DNA of 64,000 nucleotides from Phycicoccus sp. Soil748 (GCF_001428025.1 NZ_LMSC01000012.1:78547-142546), one strand, 5' to 3'; positions 19,606-27,781 are shown, numbered from the stretch's first letter. Made by a program: numbers and translations. Notes: generated by a model from the letters alone, not told the origin.

Positions 19606-20639
19606 CCAGGCTCGACCTGCTGCACCTGCGCCCGCACCAGGGGGCGCACCGGGTCGCCGCCCGGGCGGCGGTGTCGGTCTTCGTGCCACTCGCCGCGGTG
19701 ACGCTGGCGGGTCGTCCGGAGTGGTCGGCGTACGCCGCGTTCGGTGCCTTCACCTCCCTCTACGGCCGCAACCACCGGCACCTGTCGCGAGCGACCATGC
19801 AGGCCACGGCGGGTGCCGCCCTCACGGTCGCGGCGGTGACGGGTGTGCTCGTGGGCTCCCTGCCGTCTCCGTCGTCGTGGGCCGTGCCGGTTGCGGGCCT
19901 GGTGGCCTTCGCCGGGTCGCACCTGGCCCGTGCCCAGGACTGGCACCCACCGGGGTGCCTGTTCCTCGTCTTCGCGTTCGGCGGGTGCTCGTCCGCGCCG
20001 CACGTCCTTCGTGACGTCGTGCCGGCACTGCTCGTGACCGCTGCCTCAGCGGTGTTCGCCCTCGTGGTGGGTGCCGTCGGGGGACTCTTCTCGGCCAGGA
20101 GCCGCCGCCCGAAACCGCCGCCCCTTCCCCTGGCGTGGAGCTGGTCGTGGCTGCCCGTGCGTGACGCCGTCGCGGTCGTGGTGGCGGGCGGTGCCGCGGT
20201 CGCGCTGGGCATCGGCCATCCGTACTGGGCCATGGTCTCGGCCGTGGCGCCGCTGGGGGTCCGCGGGGTGACGGGCCAGCTCGGACGGGCTGTGCACCGT
20301 GTCGTGGGCACGCTGCTCGGGCTGCTGCCGAGCGCGGCGCTGCTCGCCCTCGACCTGCGGGGCGTCGCGCTGGTGCTGCTCGTCGCGGTGCTGCAGTTCG
20401 TCACCGAGCTGCTGGTGGGTCGCAACTACGGGCTGGCGCTGCTGTTCATCACGCCGCTGGCCCTGCTCATGGGCCAGACCGCGCGCCACGTCCCGGCGGC
20501 CGGCCTCGTCCTCGACCGAGGGGTGGAGACGGTGGTGGGCAGCCTGGTCGGTGTCGTGGTCCTCGCCACCGTCCATGGCTACGGACGCCGGGCCGCTGCA
20601 GCCTCCCCGGGTGGGAGCGGTCAGCCGAACGTCAGGTAG
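19602..20639 (+). CDS. FUSC-family integral membrane protein
   Basis: The protein has 345 residues with two sets of about five hydrophobic helices separated by a basic loop (about 160-185, ARSRRPKPPPLPL). This is the arrangement of fusaric-acid-resistance (FUSC) and aromatic-acid exporter proteins. GRNHRHLSRATMQATAGAAL after the first helices and the second-half block PYWAMVSAVAPLGVRGVTGQLGRAVHRVVGTLLG are recognisable. GTG 19602 overlaps the SRPBCC stop. The 3' end overlaps the convergent secreted-protein gene by 19 bases. Confidence 0.78.
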   Translation: MTRLDLLHLRPHQGAHRVAARAAVSVFVPLAAVTLAGRPEWSAYAAFGAFTSLYGRNHRHLSRATMQATAGAALTVAAVTGVLVGSLPSPSSWAVPVAGLVAFAGSHLARAQDWHPPGCLFLVFAFGGCSSAPHVLRDVVPALLVTAASAVFALVVGAVGGLFSARSRRPKPPPLPLAWSWSWLPVRDAVAVVVAGGAAVALGIGHPYWAMVSAVAPLGVRGVTGQLGRAVHRVVGTLLGLLPSAALLALDLRGVALVLLVAVLQFVTELLVGRNYGLALLFITPLALLMGQTARHVPAAGLVLDRGVETVVGSLVGVVVLATVHGYGRRAAAASPGGSGQPNVR

Positions 20640-21055
20640 CCGTTGTCCGACGCGCCGCCGACCGTCGCGGTGACCGTGACCTTCTGGCCCTTCTTCGGGT
20701 TCTTCACGACCAGCTCGGCCGAGCAGACGCCGCTGCTGTTGGTGGTGCACGGGTTCTGCCTCAGGCGGAAGTGCGCACTGGTGGCGTTGTCCGTCCACTT
20801 GACCGTCACCCCGGCGGCCGCGCTGCCGTCAGCCTTGCGGACCTTGGCGGTGTAGGTCTGCGTCCCGTCGGGCACGTAGTTGAGGCAGGAGTCGGGGGCG
20901 AGCTGTCGCTCCGGCTGCCTCTTCGGCACCGAGCAGGTGACCTCCACCCTGTAGCCCGTGGCGGCCCCGGCGGGGGCGGCGAGGACGACGGTACCGGTGG
21001 TGGCGGTCAGGGTGACGGCGAGCGCGGCAAGGGTGCGGATTGCGTGGGTTCGCAT
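20621..21055 (-). CDS. Secreted Ig-like domain protein
   Basis: The protein (144 residues) has a signal peptide: basic MRTHAIRT, a hydrophobic core and the AAPAGAA cleavage region near residue 32. The mature part has an Ig-like beta pattern (TYTAKVRKADGSAAAGVTVKWTDN, then AELVVKNPKKGQKVTVTATVGG), as in big-1-type domains, with four Cys residues that could form two disulfides. The function is unknown. It is a single gene, convergent with FUSC. Confidence 0.72.
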   Translation of the reverse strand: MRTHAIRTLAALAVTLTATTGTVVLAAPAGAATGYRVEVTCSVPKRQPERQLAPDSCLNYVPDGTQTYTAKVRKADGSAAAGVTVKWTDNATSAHFRLRQNPCTTNSSGVCSAELVVKNPKKGQKVTVTATVGGASDNGYLTFG

Positions 21056-21250
21056 GGCCCCGAGGTTAGGAGCGCCGGCGCCGGCGCACTTCCGTCATCT
21101 GCATGAGCTTCCACGGGCGGTGACCTGCGGCGGTGGGGTCCTCTCGTGGGCAGGGCGGGTCCTGGCCGCATGGACGGGGCGGCCCGTGGGTAGGGAGCCG
21201 GTGACCCACGAGTGGCGCCGCCGGTGCCGCGGTCGACCGGAGGTGATCAG

Positions 21251-21952
21251 GTGACGACGGCAGAGGTGTACTCCGCCCTGGCACGGGTGGTGCTGGTGAA
21301 CCGTGGGCTCGACGATGTGCTCACGGAGGTCGTGCAGATCGCCCGGGACGCGCTCCCGGGGGCCGAGCAGACCTCGATCACCCTGATGCGCGGTGACCGG
21401 GCCTGGACCGCGGCGTATGCCGGCCGGCTGGCCTACGAGGCCGACGAGCTGCAGTACTCCACCGGGCACGGCCCGTGCATGGACGCGGGGCGGACCGGCC
21501 TCATGCTGGTCGCCAACGACCTGGCCACCGAGACGCGCTGGCCGGGCTACACCCCGCGGGTGGTCGGCGAGCTCGGCCTGCACAGCTCGATGTCGGCGCC
21601 GCTGCCGTTCCAGGGCTCGACGATCGGCGGCCTCAACGTCTACTCCAGCAGCGCCGGCTCGTTCACCGACGAGTCGGTGGCGGCAGCGGAGGCGGTGGCC
21701 GCCCACGTCGCCGTGGCCGTCATGAACGCCGACGCCCACGCCGAGGCGATGGCCCAGGCGGAGAACCTCAAGCGGGCCCTGGAGTCGCGCAAGGTGATCG
21801 ACATGGCGCTGGGGATCCTCATGTCGACGCACCACTGCAGCGCCGACGAGGCGTTCGCGATCCTCTCGAAGGCGTCCCAGAACCGGAACAAGAAGCTGCG
21901 GGAGCTGGCGGCCGGGCTCGTGGAGTCGACGGTGGGCCAGGGCGTGCGCTGA
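21251..21952 (+). CDS. GAF-ANTAR transcription antitermination regulator
   Basis: A GAF sensor domain fills residues 5-165 (STGHGPCMDAGRTG and SSMSAPLPFQGSTIGGLNVYS). The C-terminal ANTAR domain (from about 175) has the RKVIDMALGILMSTHHCSADEAFAIL pattern of RNA-binding antiterminators. Such proteins bind paired hexaloop RNA hairpins in target leaders. GTG 21251 is preceded by GGAGGTGATC at 21239-21248, a nearly full complement of the 16S rRNA 3' end. It is a single gene with no partner kinase next to it. Confidence 0.88.
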   Translation: MTTAEVYSALARVVLVNRGLDDVLTEVVQIARDALPGAEQTSITLMRGDRAWTAAYAGRLAYEADELQYSTGHGPCMDAGRTGLMLVANDLATETRWPGYTPRVVGELGLHSSMSAPLPFQGSTIGGLNVYSSSAGSFTDESVAAAEAVAAHVAVAVMNADAHAEAMAQAENLKRALESRKVIDMALGILMSTHHCSADEAFAILSKASQNRNKKLRELAAGLVESTVGQGVR

Positions 21953-21968
21953 CGGCCCGCTACCCTCG

Positions 21969-22044
21969 GCCGGGTCCACTGTCCTGGGCCGGGTCCACTG
22001 TCCTGGGCCGGGTCCACCGTCCCCGGCCGGGTCTAGTGTCCTCG
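21969..22044 (+). repeat. Four tandem 19-bp repeats in front of a GNAT gene
   Basis: The unit GCCGGGTCCACTGTCCTGG occurs four times head to tail: two exact copies, then two diverged ones. The last copy ends 3 bases before the ATG at 22048. The fourth copy has changed to contain TAGTGT (22034-22039), which looks like the -10 of the downstream gene. The array therefore covers the whole promoter and -35 region. Confidence 0.85.
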
Positions 22045-22047
22045 TCC

Positions 22048-22515
22048 ATGGGGACCGTCATCACCCGTTCCACGAGCGACGACCTGCCGGCGTTGCTGCC
22101 GCTGCTGCACGGCTACAGCTCCTTCTACGGTGCCGCGCCGCAGGACGACGCGCTCCTGGCGATGGCCCGGGCCTTCTGCGAGGACGGCCCGGACGGTCTG
22201 CAGCTGGTGGCACGGGAGGAGTCGGGGCGGCTGGTCGGCTTCGCCACCCTGCTGTGGAGCTGGGACACCACCAGCGCGTCCCGGCTCGCCGTGATGGAGG
22301 ACCTGTTCGTCGCCGACGGGACCCGCGGCCAGGGCGTGGGGAGGCTGCTCCTGGAGGCCTGTGCCGAGCGCGCTCGAGAGCGGGGCTGCCCCGCCCTGTC
22401 GTGGATGACGGCTCCGGGCAACACCCGCGCGCAGCGCCTCTATGACGCGGCCGGGGCCGAGCGCTCCAGCTGGCTCACCTACCGCCTGTCCCTGCGCGAG
22501 CCCGGGAAGGACTGA
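22048..22515 (+). CDS. GNAT-family N-acetyltransferase
   Basis: The protein has 155 residues with the GNAT order. A strand-helix start is followed by the central LAVMEDLFVADGTRGQGVGRLLLEACAERARERG, whose RGQGVG loop is the acetyl-CoA pyrophosphate-binding motif A. WMTAPGNTRAQRLYDAAGA is motif B. The substrate is unknown. No Shine-Dalgarno is visible, and TAGTGT 8 bases before the ATG suggests a leaderless transcript. The upstream repeat array is described separately. Confidence 0.86.
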   Translation: MGTVITRSTSDDLPALLPLLHGYSSFYGAAPQDDALLAMARAFCEDGPDGLQLVAREESGRLVGFATLLWSWDTTSASRLAVMEDLFVADGTRGQGVGRLLLEACAERARERGCPALSWMTAPGNTRAQRLYDAAGAERSSWLTYRLSLREPGKD

Positions 22516-22519
22516 TCCC

Positions 22520-22804
22520 ATGGAGGTCACCGTCACCCCCGTCCTCGTCGCCGAGCTGCTCGCCGAAGGCGAACGCGTGCTGGCCGGGGCCGACGTCGTG
22601 GTCAACACTTACCACCTGCACTTCGACCACTGCGGCGGCAACCACCTCTTCGCCGGCAAGCCGGTCTAGCTCGACGAGCCGCGCACCGAGGCCCGCGGCT
22701 GGACCGCGCTGGACCCGGTGCAGGTCTGGCTCGCCCACGAGCACGAGCCGTGGCGTCCGCAGCGCGGTTCGCGCGGCGGTCCGGACGCACCTGTCAGGCC
22801 CTGA
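22520..22804 (+). pseudogene. Remnant of a metallo-beta-lactamase-fold hydrolase
   Basis: The frame from ATG 22520 encodes a short lead and then NTYHLHFDHCGGNHLF, the HxHxDH zinc-binding motif of the metallo-beta-lactamase fold. An in-frame TAG follows at 22667-22669, and the frame continues to a TGA at 22802-22804 with a tail (QVWLAHEHEPWRP) that resembles the end of such hydrolases. The middle of the enzyme is missing. With a stop and a large deletion it cannot make a normal enzyme. Confidence 0.65.
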
Positions 22805-23321
22805 TCCGCTGACCCAGCAGCAAGTTCAGGGCCCAGCCGAGGGAGGTGACCAGCAGGACCGCCAGCACCATGGTCAGCAGCTGCGACGGGCTCGACAGGA
22901 TGCCCAGGCTGACGATGAGCGTGGACGCGCCCGCCGGTGGGTGCTGGTGCTTCACGGCCACGAGGACAAGTGAGGTGAGGGCGACCGAGAGCGCCCCGGC
23001 GAGGACGTGGCCCGCGGTGAGGGCACCCACCGGCGCCGGCGGCAGGCCCTGCAGCGCGAACAGGTGCAGCATCGCCCAGCCCACCGCGATGCCGACCAGG
23101 TGGCCCACCAGCGTGTGCCCGGGACGTGACGACTCCTCGCCGGGGCTCTCGAAGAAGAGCATCACCGTGGGGCCGAGGCTGGGGAAGAGCCACGGCTGTG
23201 ACAGGCCGAGCCCGACGGCGCCGGCGACGGCGAGCAGCGCGAAGGCGAGGACGGCGGCATACAGACCAGCGCCGAGCGCCCCCGCGCGCTGCTGTGCCCG
23301 TTGCAGGACAGTGATGCTCAT
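22794..23321 (-). CDS. HPP-family integral membrane protein
   Basis: The protein (175 residues) has four to five hydrophobic helices and the family hallmarks FPSLGPTVMLFFESP and AVKHQHPPAGASTLIVSLG; the HPP motif is in the latter. HPP proteins have been linked to nitrite transport in plants and cyanobacteria. Its place in an operon with a nitrate-reductase-like molybdoenzyme is consistent with anion transport, but this is inference. ATG 23321 overlaps the upstream gene's stop by 4 bases. Confidence 0.82.
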   Translation of the reverse strand: MSITVLQRAQQRAGALGAGLYAAVLAFALLAVAGAVGLGLSQPWLFPSLGPTVMLFFESPGEESSRPGHTLVGHLVGIAVGWAMLHLFALQGLPPAPVGALTAGHVLAGALSVALTSLVLVAVKHQHPPAGASTLIVSLGILSSPSQLLTMVLAVLLVTSLGWALNLLLGQRIRA

Positions 23322-23779
23322 GGGCTGACGATCAGGGCCTGCGGGGCCGCGACCTTCATGCGGGTCTGCAACCACGCGATCTGGCGCCGGGTCTCCGCCG
23401 CGGACGCCTCCGCCACCTCGAGGAGCTCCCGGTCGCGCAGTCCCTGGGCGCCCTGCCGAATCACTGTCCAGGAGCTGAGGACGAGGTGGGCGAGGACGTG
23501 GAGGTCCTGCAGGTCGCGGAGCAGCCCCAGCGGGCCGGTGCGCGCCTCGCCGAGCCCGGCCGCGTGCAGCCGCTCGGGCTCGGAGGCGTCGTCCTCGCCG
23601 TAGCGCTCGACCACCGGCGCGAGCTCCTCGCGGTGGGCGTCGGACATCTTCGCCAGCGTCTCGCACATGAAGTGGATGTCCGGGTGCTTGGCCTGGGCTT
23701 CGGCGACGGTGCGCAGCGACTCGGCGAGCACCTGCTCGGCGTGGTCGACGAGGCCGACGTAGGTGGCGAGCCGGGGCAT
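23318..23779 (-). CDS. All-helical protein encoded with the molybdoenzyme
   Basis: The protein has 153 residues and is predicted to be a bundle of four or more helices with repeated His and Glu (DHAEQVLAES, HPDIHFMCETLAKMSDAHREEL, LQDLHVLAHLVLSSW). This recalls ferritin- or hemerythrin-like helical bundles, but the metal-binding motif is not clear. The start overlaps the molybdoenzyme stop (TGATG) and the end overlaps the HPP gene, so the three are one translational unit. It may be a chaperone or electron-transfer partner; nothing in the sequence decides this. Confidence 0.65.
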   Translation of the reverse strand: MPRLATYVGLVDHAEQVLAESLRTVAEAQAKHPDIHFMCETLAKMSDAHREELAPVVERYGEDDASEPERLHAAGLGEARTGPLGLLRDLQDLHVLAHLVLSSWTVIRQGAQGLRDRELLEVAEASAAETRRQIAWLQTRMKVAAPQALIVSP

Positions 23780-26289
23780 CAGTGGTCTCCGTCCTGCGCC
23801 GGGTCCAGGGGGAAGCGTGGCGGGTCGTCGACCAGGGTGCTGGAGGTGGCGTCGCCGCCGGCGGTCTGCGGCACCGAGCGTCGGCCTGCCGTGCCGGCGT
23901 CCGCTGCGGGTCGCGAGGCGGTCGTCGTGGGGGCCGGGCTCGGTCCTGCGCCGTCGCGCACCTTGGTGACACGGCACGCCGCTGTCTTGAAGTAGGGCTG
24001 CTTGGACACCGGGTCCCAGACGGCCATGGTCAGCTCGTTGGCCTGCCCGGGACCGGCGCCGGCCGTCGCTCCCTGCTCGGGCTCCCAGCTGCCGTAGTGG
24101 AACGGCGCGAAGACCGCCCCCGGCATGACCTCACCGACGCGGGCCGGGACCTCGATCGACCCGCGCGGCGACTCGACCCGGACGACGTCGCCCTCGGCGA
24201 CGCCCAGCTGCCGCGCGTCGTCCACCGACAGCTCCACCCAGGCGGCCGGCGCAGCCTTCTGCAGCGACCTCGCGCGACCGGTCTTGGTGCGCGTGTGGAA
24301 CTGGTAGGCGGTGCGGCCGGTGGTGTAGAGCAGCGGGTACTCGTCGCTCGGCTCCTCGTGCGGGGCCGAGTACTCCGCGCCCTTGAGGAAGGCGCGACCG
24401 CCGGGCGCCATGGCGCGGTGCTCCTCCTCGGTGACCTCGGCGCCGGTGAGCAGGTCGTGCCCGTAGGTCTCGCACACCTCGGTGTCCGAGGGGAACTGCG
24501 CGTCGGCATACAGCCGGTCGGTGCCGTGGGGAGCCGACTCGTTGACCGGCCAGGGGATGCCGCTGCCGCCGCGGAGCATGGCGTAGGTCAGTCCGCTGTA
24601 GTCGACCGGCCGCCCGCGGCTGGCTTCACGCCACGCGTCGAACACCTCCTCGGGTGTCTCCCAGGCGGCGAGCGGTGCGCCGTCCTTGTCGGTGAACCCC
24701 ATGGCGCGGGCGTACATGAGGAAGATCTCGAGATCGCTGCGGGCCTCGCCGGGGGGTCGTACGGCGTCCTCGGACAGGTGGACCGTGCGGTTGACGTTGG
24801 TGAACGTGCCGGTCTTCTCCCCCCACCCGGCCGCGGGCAGCACCACGTCGGCCAGCTGGGCGGTCTCGGTGAGGAAGAGGTCCTGCACCACGACGAAGAG
24901 CGACTCCTGGGCGAGGATCCGGCGGATGCGCCCCGACTCGGGCATCGACACCGCGGGGTTGGTCGCGCTGACCCACAGCCACTCGATGCTGCCTGCCTCG
25001 GCATGGTCGAAGATCTCCATCGCGTGGGTCGGCGGCGCCCAGTGGGGGATGGTCAGCGGGTCCACGTTCCACAGCCTGGCCAGCTCGTCGATGTGCTTCG
25101 GGTTGTCCCAGTTGCGGAAGCCGGGAAGGTCGCCGTCGGCCCCGCACTCGCGGTTGTTCTGTGCCGTGGGCTGGCCGTTCATCTGCAGGATCCCGCAGCC
25201 TGGCCGGCCGATCATGCCCCGCAGGAGGTGCAGGTTGTTGACCGCGACGGAGGACGCCGTCGCCTGGTGCGACTGGTAGAAGCCCTGGAGCACGGTCGAC
25301 AGCACGGCCCCGCTCTCCCCGAAGATCCGCGCGGCCCGACGCAGGTCGTCGGCGTCGACCCCGCAGATGCCCGCCACCCGCTCGGGGTCGTAGGACGAGA
25401 CCGTCTCCCACAGCTCCTCGCGTCCGAGGGTGTGTGCGGCCACCCACTCCTCGTCGACCCAGCCGTTGGCGAACACCTCCCGCGCCAGGCAGTTCACCAG
25501 GGCGAGGTTGGTCCCGACCTTCGGTGCCAGGTGCACGCCGCCGGTGCGCTCCGCCTCCCGGGCCACTGGTGTCCGCCGCGGGTCGACGCAGACGACGCGA
25601 GGTGGGTCGTCCCCGCGGGTGCGGTCGAGCACCCGCGACCAGAGCACCGTCTGGGTCTCGGCCATGTTGTGGCCGTAGAGGAAGATCGCGTCGCAGTGCT
25701 CGATGTCGGTGTAGCTGCCCGGCTGGCCGTCGGCGCCGAACGACTCCTTCATCGCGGCTGCGGCCGTGGCGGTGCACAGGCGCGTGTTGCCGTCCATGTG
25801 CGGGGTGCCGAGGCCTGCCTTGCCGATCGTGGCAAGGGCGAAGTACTCCTCGAGGAAGAGCTGCCCACTGGTGTAGAAGGCGTGCGTGAGCGGACCGGCC
25901 TTGTCCAGCAGGCGCTTCGACTCCTGCACGACCCGGCCCATGGCGGTCTCCCAGTCGGTCTCCACCAGCCTGTCGCCGTCGCGGACCAGGGGCCGGGTCA
26001 GGCGGTCGGGGGCGCTCGCCCAGGGGGTGCTGCCGTACAGGCCCTTGGGACCCAGCCGCCCGTGGTTGACGACGTCCCCGGCCCGGCCGCGCACGCCGAC
26101 CATGCGGCCGTCCTTCACGGCGATGTCGACGCCACACCCGTTGCTGCACAACAGGCAGGCTGACTGCACCCACTGCTCGACGTCGGCCTCGGCCACGCCC
26201 TCGTGGAGGTGCTGGTCGACCCGTACCGGCCACACAGTGCCCCGCGCGTGGGGGGTGGGTGCACCCCATATGTCTGCGATGCGATCCAC
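23779..26289 (-). CDS. Molybdopterin oxidoreductase, assimilatory nitrate reductase-like
   Basis: This is a large DMSO-reductase-family enzyme (836 residues from GTG 26289, with GGAAGG upstream). The N-terminal 4Fe-4S site has Cys45, Cys48 and Cys52 (CLLCSNGC), but the fourth ligand is Gly80 in NHGRLGPKG, where the family normally has Cys. The Mo-ligand Cys is at about 172 in GNTRLCTATAAAAMK. GQPTAQNNRECGADGDLPGFRNW, LADVVLPAAGWGEKTGTFTN and the C-terminal TTGRTAYQFHTRTKTGR cofactor-binding segment resemble NasA/NarB more than formate dehydrogenase. The last 60 residues are a disordered tail. No MoCo synthesis gene is nearby. Confidence 0.85.
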   Translation of the reverse strand: MDRIADIWGAPTPHARGTVWPVRVDQHLHEGVAEADVEQWVQSACLLCSNGCGVDIAVKDGRMVGVRGRAGDVVNHGRLGPKGLYGSTPWASAPDRLTRPLVRDGDRLVETDWETAMGRVVQESKRLLDKAGPLTHAFYTSGQLFLEEYFALATIGKAGLGTPHMDGNTRLCTATAAAAMKESFGADGQPGSYTDIEHCDAIFLYGHNMAETQTVLWSRVLDRTRGDDPPRVVCVDPRRTPVAREAERTGGVHLAPKVGTNLALVNCLAREVFANGWVDEEWVAAHTLGREELWETVSSYDPERVAGICGVDADDLRRAARIFGESGAVLSTVLQGFYQSHQATASSVAVNNLHLLRGMIGRPGCGILQMNGQPTAQNNRECGADGDLPGFRNWDNPKHIDELARLWNVDPLTIPHWAPPTHAMEIFDHAEAGSIEWLWVSATNPAVSMPESGRIRRILAQESLFVVVQDLFLTETAQLADVVLPAAGWGEKTGTFTNVNRTVHLSEDAVRPPGEARSDLEIFLMYARAMGFTDKDGAPLAAWETPEEVFDAWREASRGRPVDYSGLTYAMLRGGSGIPWPVNESAPHGTDRLYADAQFPSDTEVCETYGHDLLTGAEVTEEEHRAMAPGGRAFLKGAEYSAPHEEPSDEYPLLYTTGRTAYQFHTRTKTGRARSLQKAAPAAWVELSVDDARQLGVAEGDVVRVESPRGSIEVPARVGEVMPGAVFAPFHYGSWEPEQGATAGAGPGQANELTMAVWDPVSKQPYFKTAACRVTKVRDGAGPSPAPTTTASRPAADAGTAGRRSVPQTAGGDATSSTLVDDPPRFPLDPAQDGDH

Positions 26290-26338
26290 GATCGTGGGCC
26301 TTCCGTCCGTGCCGCCACCGACTCTCGCCGAGTCGTGG

Positions 26339-26379
26339 TGCGGCAGGGGATCCCGTCGCCGGGATCGATCCCTGCCGCA
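26339..26379. promoter_or_regulatory. 41-bp inverted repeat upstream of the molybdoenzyme gene
   Basis: TGCGGCAGGG at 26339-26348 is matched by CCCTGCCGCA at 26370-26379. Between them a second pair (GGATCCC and GGGATC) is nested. The centre is about 70 bp upstream of the molybdoenzyme start. It could be a two-fold operator for a nitrate or redox regulator, or an RNA hairpin in the leader. No T-run follows on either strand, so a terminator is less likely. Confidence 0.6.
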
Positions 26380-26526
26380 ACGGATCCCGTACCCGGGCGC
26401 ATCGGCGGACAAACGCCCGGCGGGGGACACCGCCCACCCCGCGCCGTTGGAGGTGGACGTCGCCATGGCGGGCGACTACCAGCGCTTCCGCCGGGCATGC
26501 GCGGCAGGTGGTTAGAGTCAGGTTTC

Positions 26527-26976
26527 GTGAAGCGTCCCCGTCTTCGGCGGTCGTCAGCGACTCGGCGCTGGACCGTGCACCGGTGTCCCGCACCGGCTCT
26601 GCTCGCCGCGACCGTCCTGGTGCTGGCCGGCTGCGTGGGCCAGGGCAACGTCGAGAACCACAACGCCGGCTCCGCGGCCCTCGCGTTCGCGTCGTCCGCC
26701 AAGGCCTCGCCGGCCACTGCCTGCGACCTTCTGGCACCCGAGACGCGCAAGGAGCTCGAGTCCACCGACGGTCCCTGCGACAGCTCGCTGCCCCTGCAGG
26801 TGGGTCCGGCCGGCGGCATCGTCCGCCAGGTCCAGCTCTACGGCAAGGACGCCATCGTCCACCTCTCCACGGACACCGTCTTCCTCGCGCGGTTCCGGGA
26901 CGGCTGGCGGGTCACGGCTGCGGCTTGCACGTCCCGGGGCGACCGCCCCTACGACTGCAAGATCAAGGGGGACTAG
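26527..26976 (+). CDS. Small lipoprotein
   Basis: The protein has 149 residues. A basic N-terminus is followed by a hydrophobic stretch and the lipobox LVLAGC, with the lipidated Cys at about 36. The mature part has an N-terminal low-complexity region and a compact domain with four further Cys (CDLLAPETRKELE, DGPCDSSL, AACTSRGDRPYDC). Its LAPETRKELE pattern recalls secreted NTF2-like lipoproteins. The function is unknown. GTG 26527 has no ribosome binding site; TAGAGT at 26513-26518 suggests a leaderless start. Confidence 0.75.
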   Translation: MKRPRLRRSSATRRWTVHRCPAPALLAATVLVLAGCVGQGNVENHNAGSAALAFASSAKASPATACDLLAPETRKELESTDGPCDSSLPLQVGPAGGIVRQVQLYGKDAIVHLSTDTVFLARFRDGWRVTAAACTSRGDRPYDCKIKGD

Positions 26977-27060
26977 GTGCGCACGCTCTTCGCCGGCTAC
27001 CTCGCGTTCATCGTCCTGGGTCTCGCCTACTGCATCGCGATCGGGGTGGCGCACCGATGA
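26977..27060 (+). CDS. 27-residue single-helix membrane peptide
   Basis: Directly after the lipoprotein stop, GTG 26977 opens a 27-codon frame encoding MRTLFAGYLAFIVLGLAYCI and a short IAIGVAHR end, a single hydrophobic helix with a basic start. Its stop overlaps the DUF6766 start (ATGA). The tight spacing on both sides and the clean hydrophobic profile argue that it is translated. It is too short to assign to a family. Confidence 0.5.
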   Translation: MRTLFAGYLAFIVLGLAYCIAIGVAHR

Positions 27061-27731
27061 GGCGGTGGCTGCGGGAGAACAGCCTCACGCTCGCCTTCAC
27101 GCTGCTGCTCCTCGGGGCGCTGGTGGGGCAGGCGGTGTCGGGGCAGGCCTTCTACAACGAGAACGCCCTCGATGCGGGGCTGCCGACCCTGACCATGCTC
27201 GAGTACGTCACGTCGTCGCAGTTCGCCGTCGACGTGGCGGAGAACTGGCAGTCGGAGTACCTCCAGTTCCTGCTCTACATCCTGCTCACGGTCTGGCTGC
27301 TGCAGAAGGGCTCTCCGGAGTCCAAGCCGCTCGACAAGGCCGGCCGGGAGTCCGACCAGGACCAGAAGGTCGGGCGGTACGCCGAGGACAGCTCACCCCT
27401 CTGGGCCCGGGTCGGCGGCTGGCGGACCTCGCTCTACTCGCGGTCCCTCGGCCTGGTCATGGGCGTGGTCTTCCTGGGGTCGTGGAGCGCCCAGCTGGTG
27501 GCCGGCCGCAGCGCCTACAACGCCGAGCAGCTCCAGGACCTTCAGGACCCCCTCAGCTGGACCGGGTACCTCACCGCCCCCGACTTCTGGAACCGCACGC
27601 TGCAGAACTGGCAGTCGGAGTTCCTCGCCGTCGGCAGCATGGTCGTCCTCAGCATCTACCTGCGTGAGCGCGGCTCACCGGAGTCCAAGCCTGTGGGGTC
27701 CTCCCACGAGGCGACCGGCGTCGAGGGGTAG
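27057..27731 (+). CDS. DUF6766-type membrane protein with internal duplication
   Basis: The 224-residue protein has four hydrophobic segments in two similar halves. Each half has an N-terminal helix, an AFYNENAL or SAYNAEQL segment, a conserved NWQSE(Y/F)L block followed by another helix, and a GSPESKP ending. Residues 1-95 and 120-215 therefore look like a tandem duplication. The function is unknown. The start overlaps the tiny ORF before it, and the lipoprotein gene is probably in the same transcript. Confidence 0.75.
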   Translation: MRRWLRENSLTLAFTLLLLGALVGQAVSGQAFYNENALDAGLPTLTMLEYVTSSQFAVDVAENWQSEYLQFLLYILLTVWLLQKGSPESKPLDKAGRESDQDQKVGRYAEDSSPLWARVGGWRTSLYSRSLGLVMGVVFLGSWSAQLVAGRSAYNAEQLQDLQDPLSWTGYLTAPDFWNRTLQNWQSEFLAVGSMVVLSIYLRERGSPESKPVGSSHEATGVEG

Positions 27732-27781
27732 CGCGCCGCACGAGGGTGGTCGAGCCGCGCGGACGGTGGTAGTCAGGTCCG

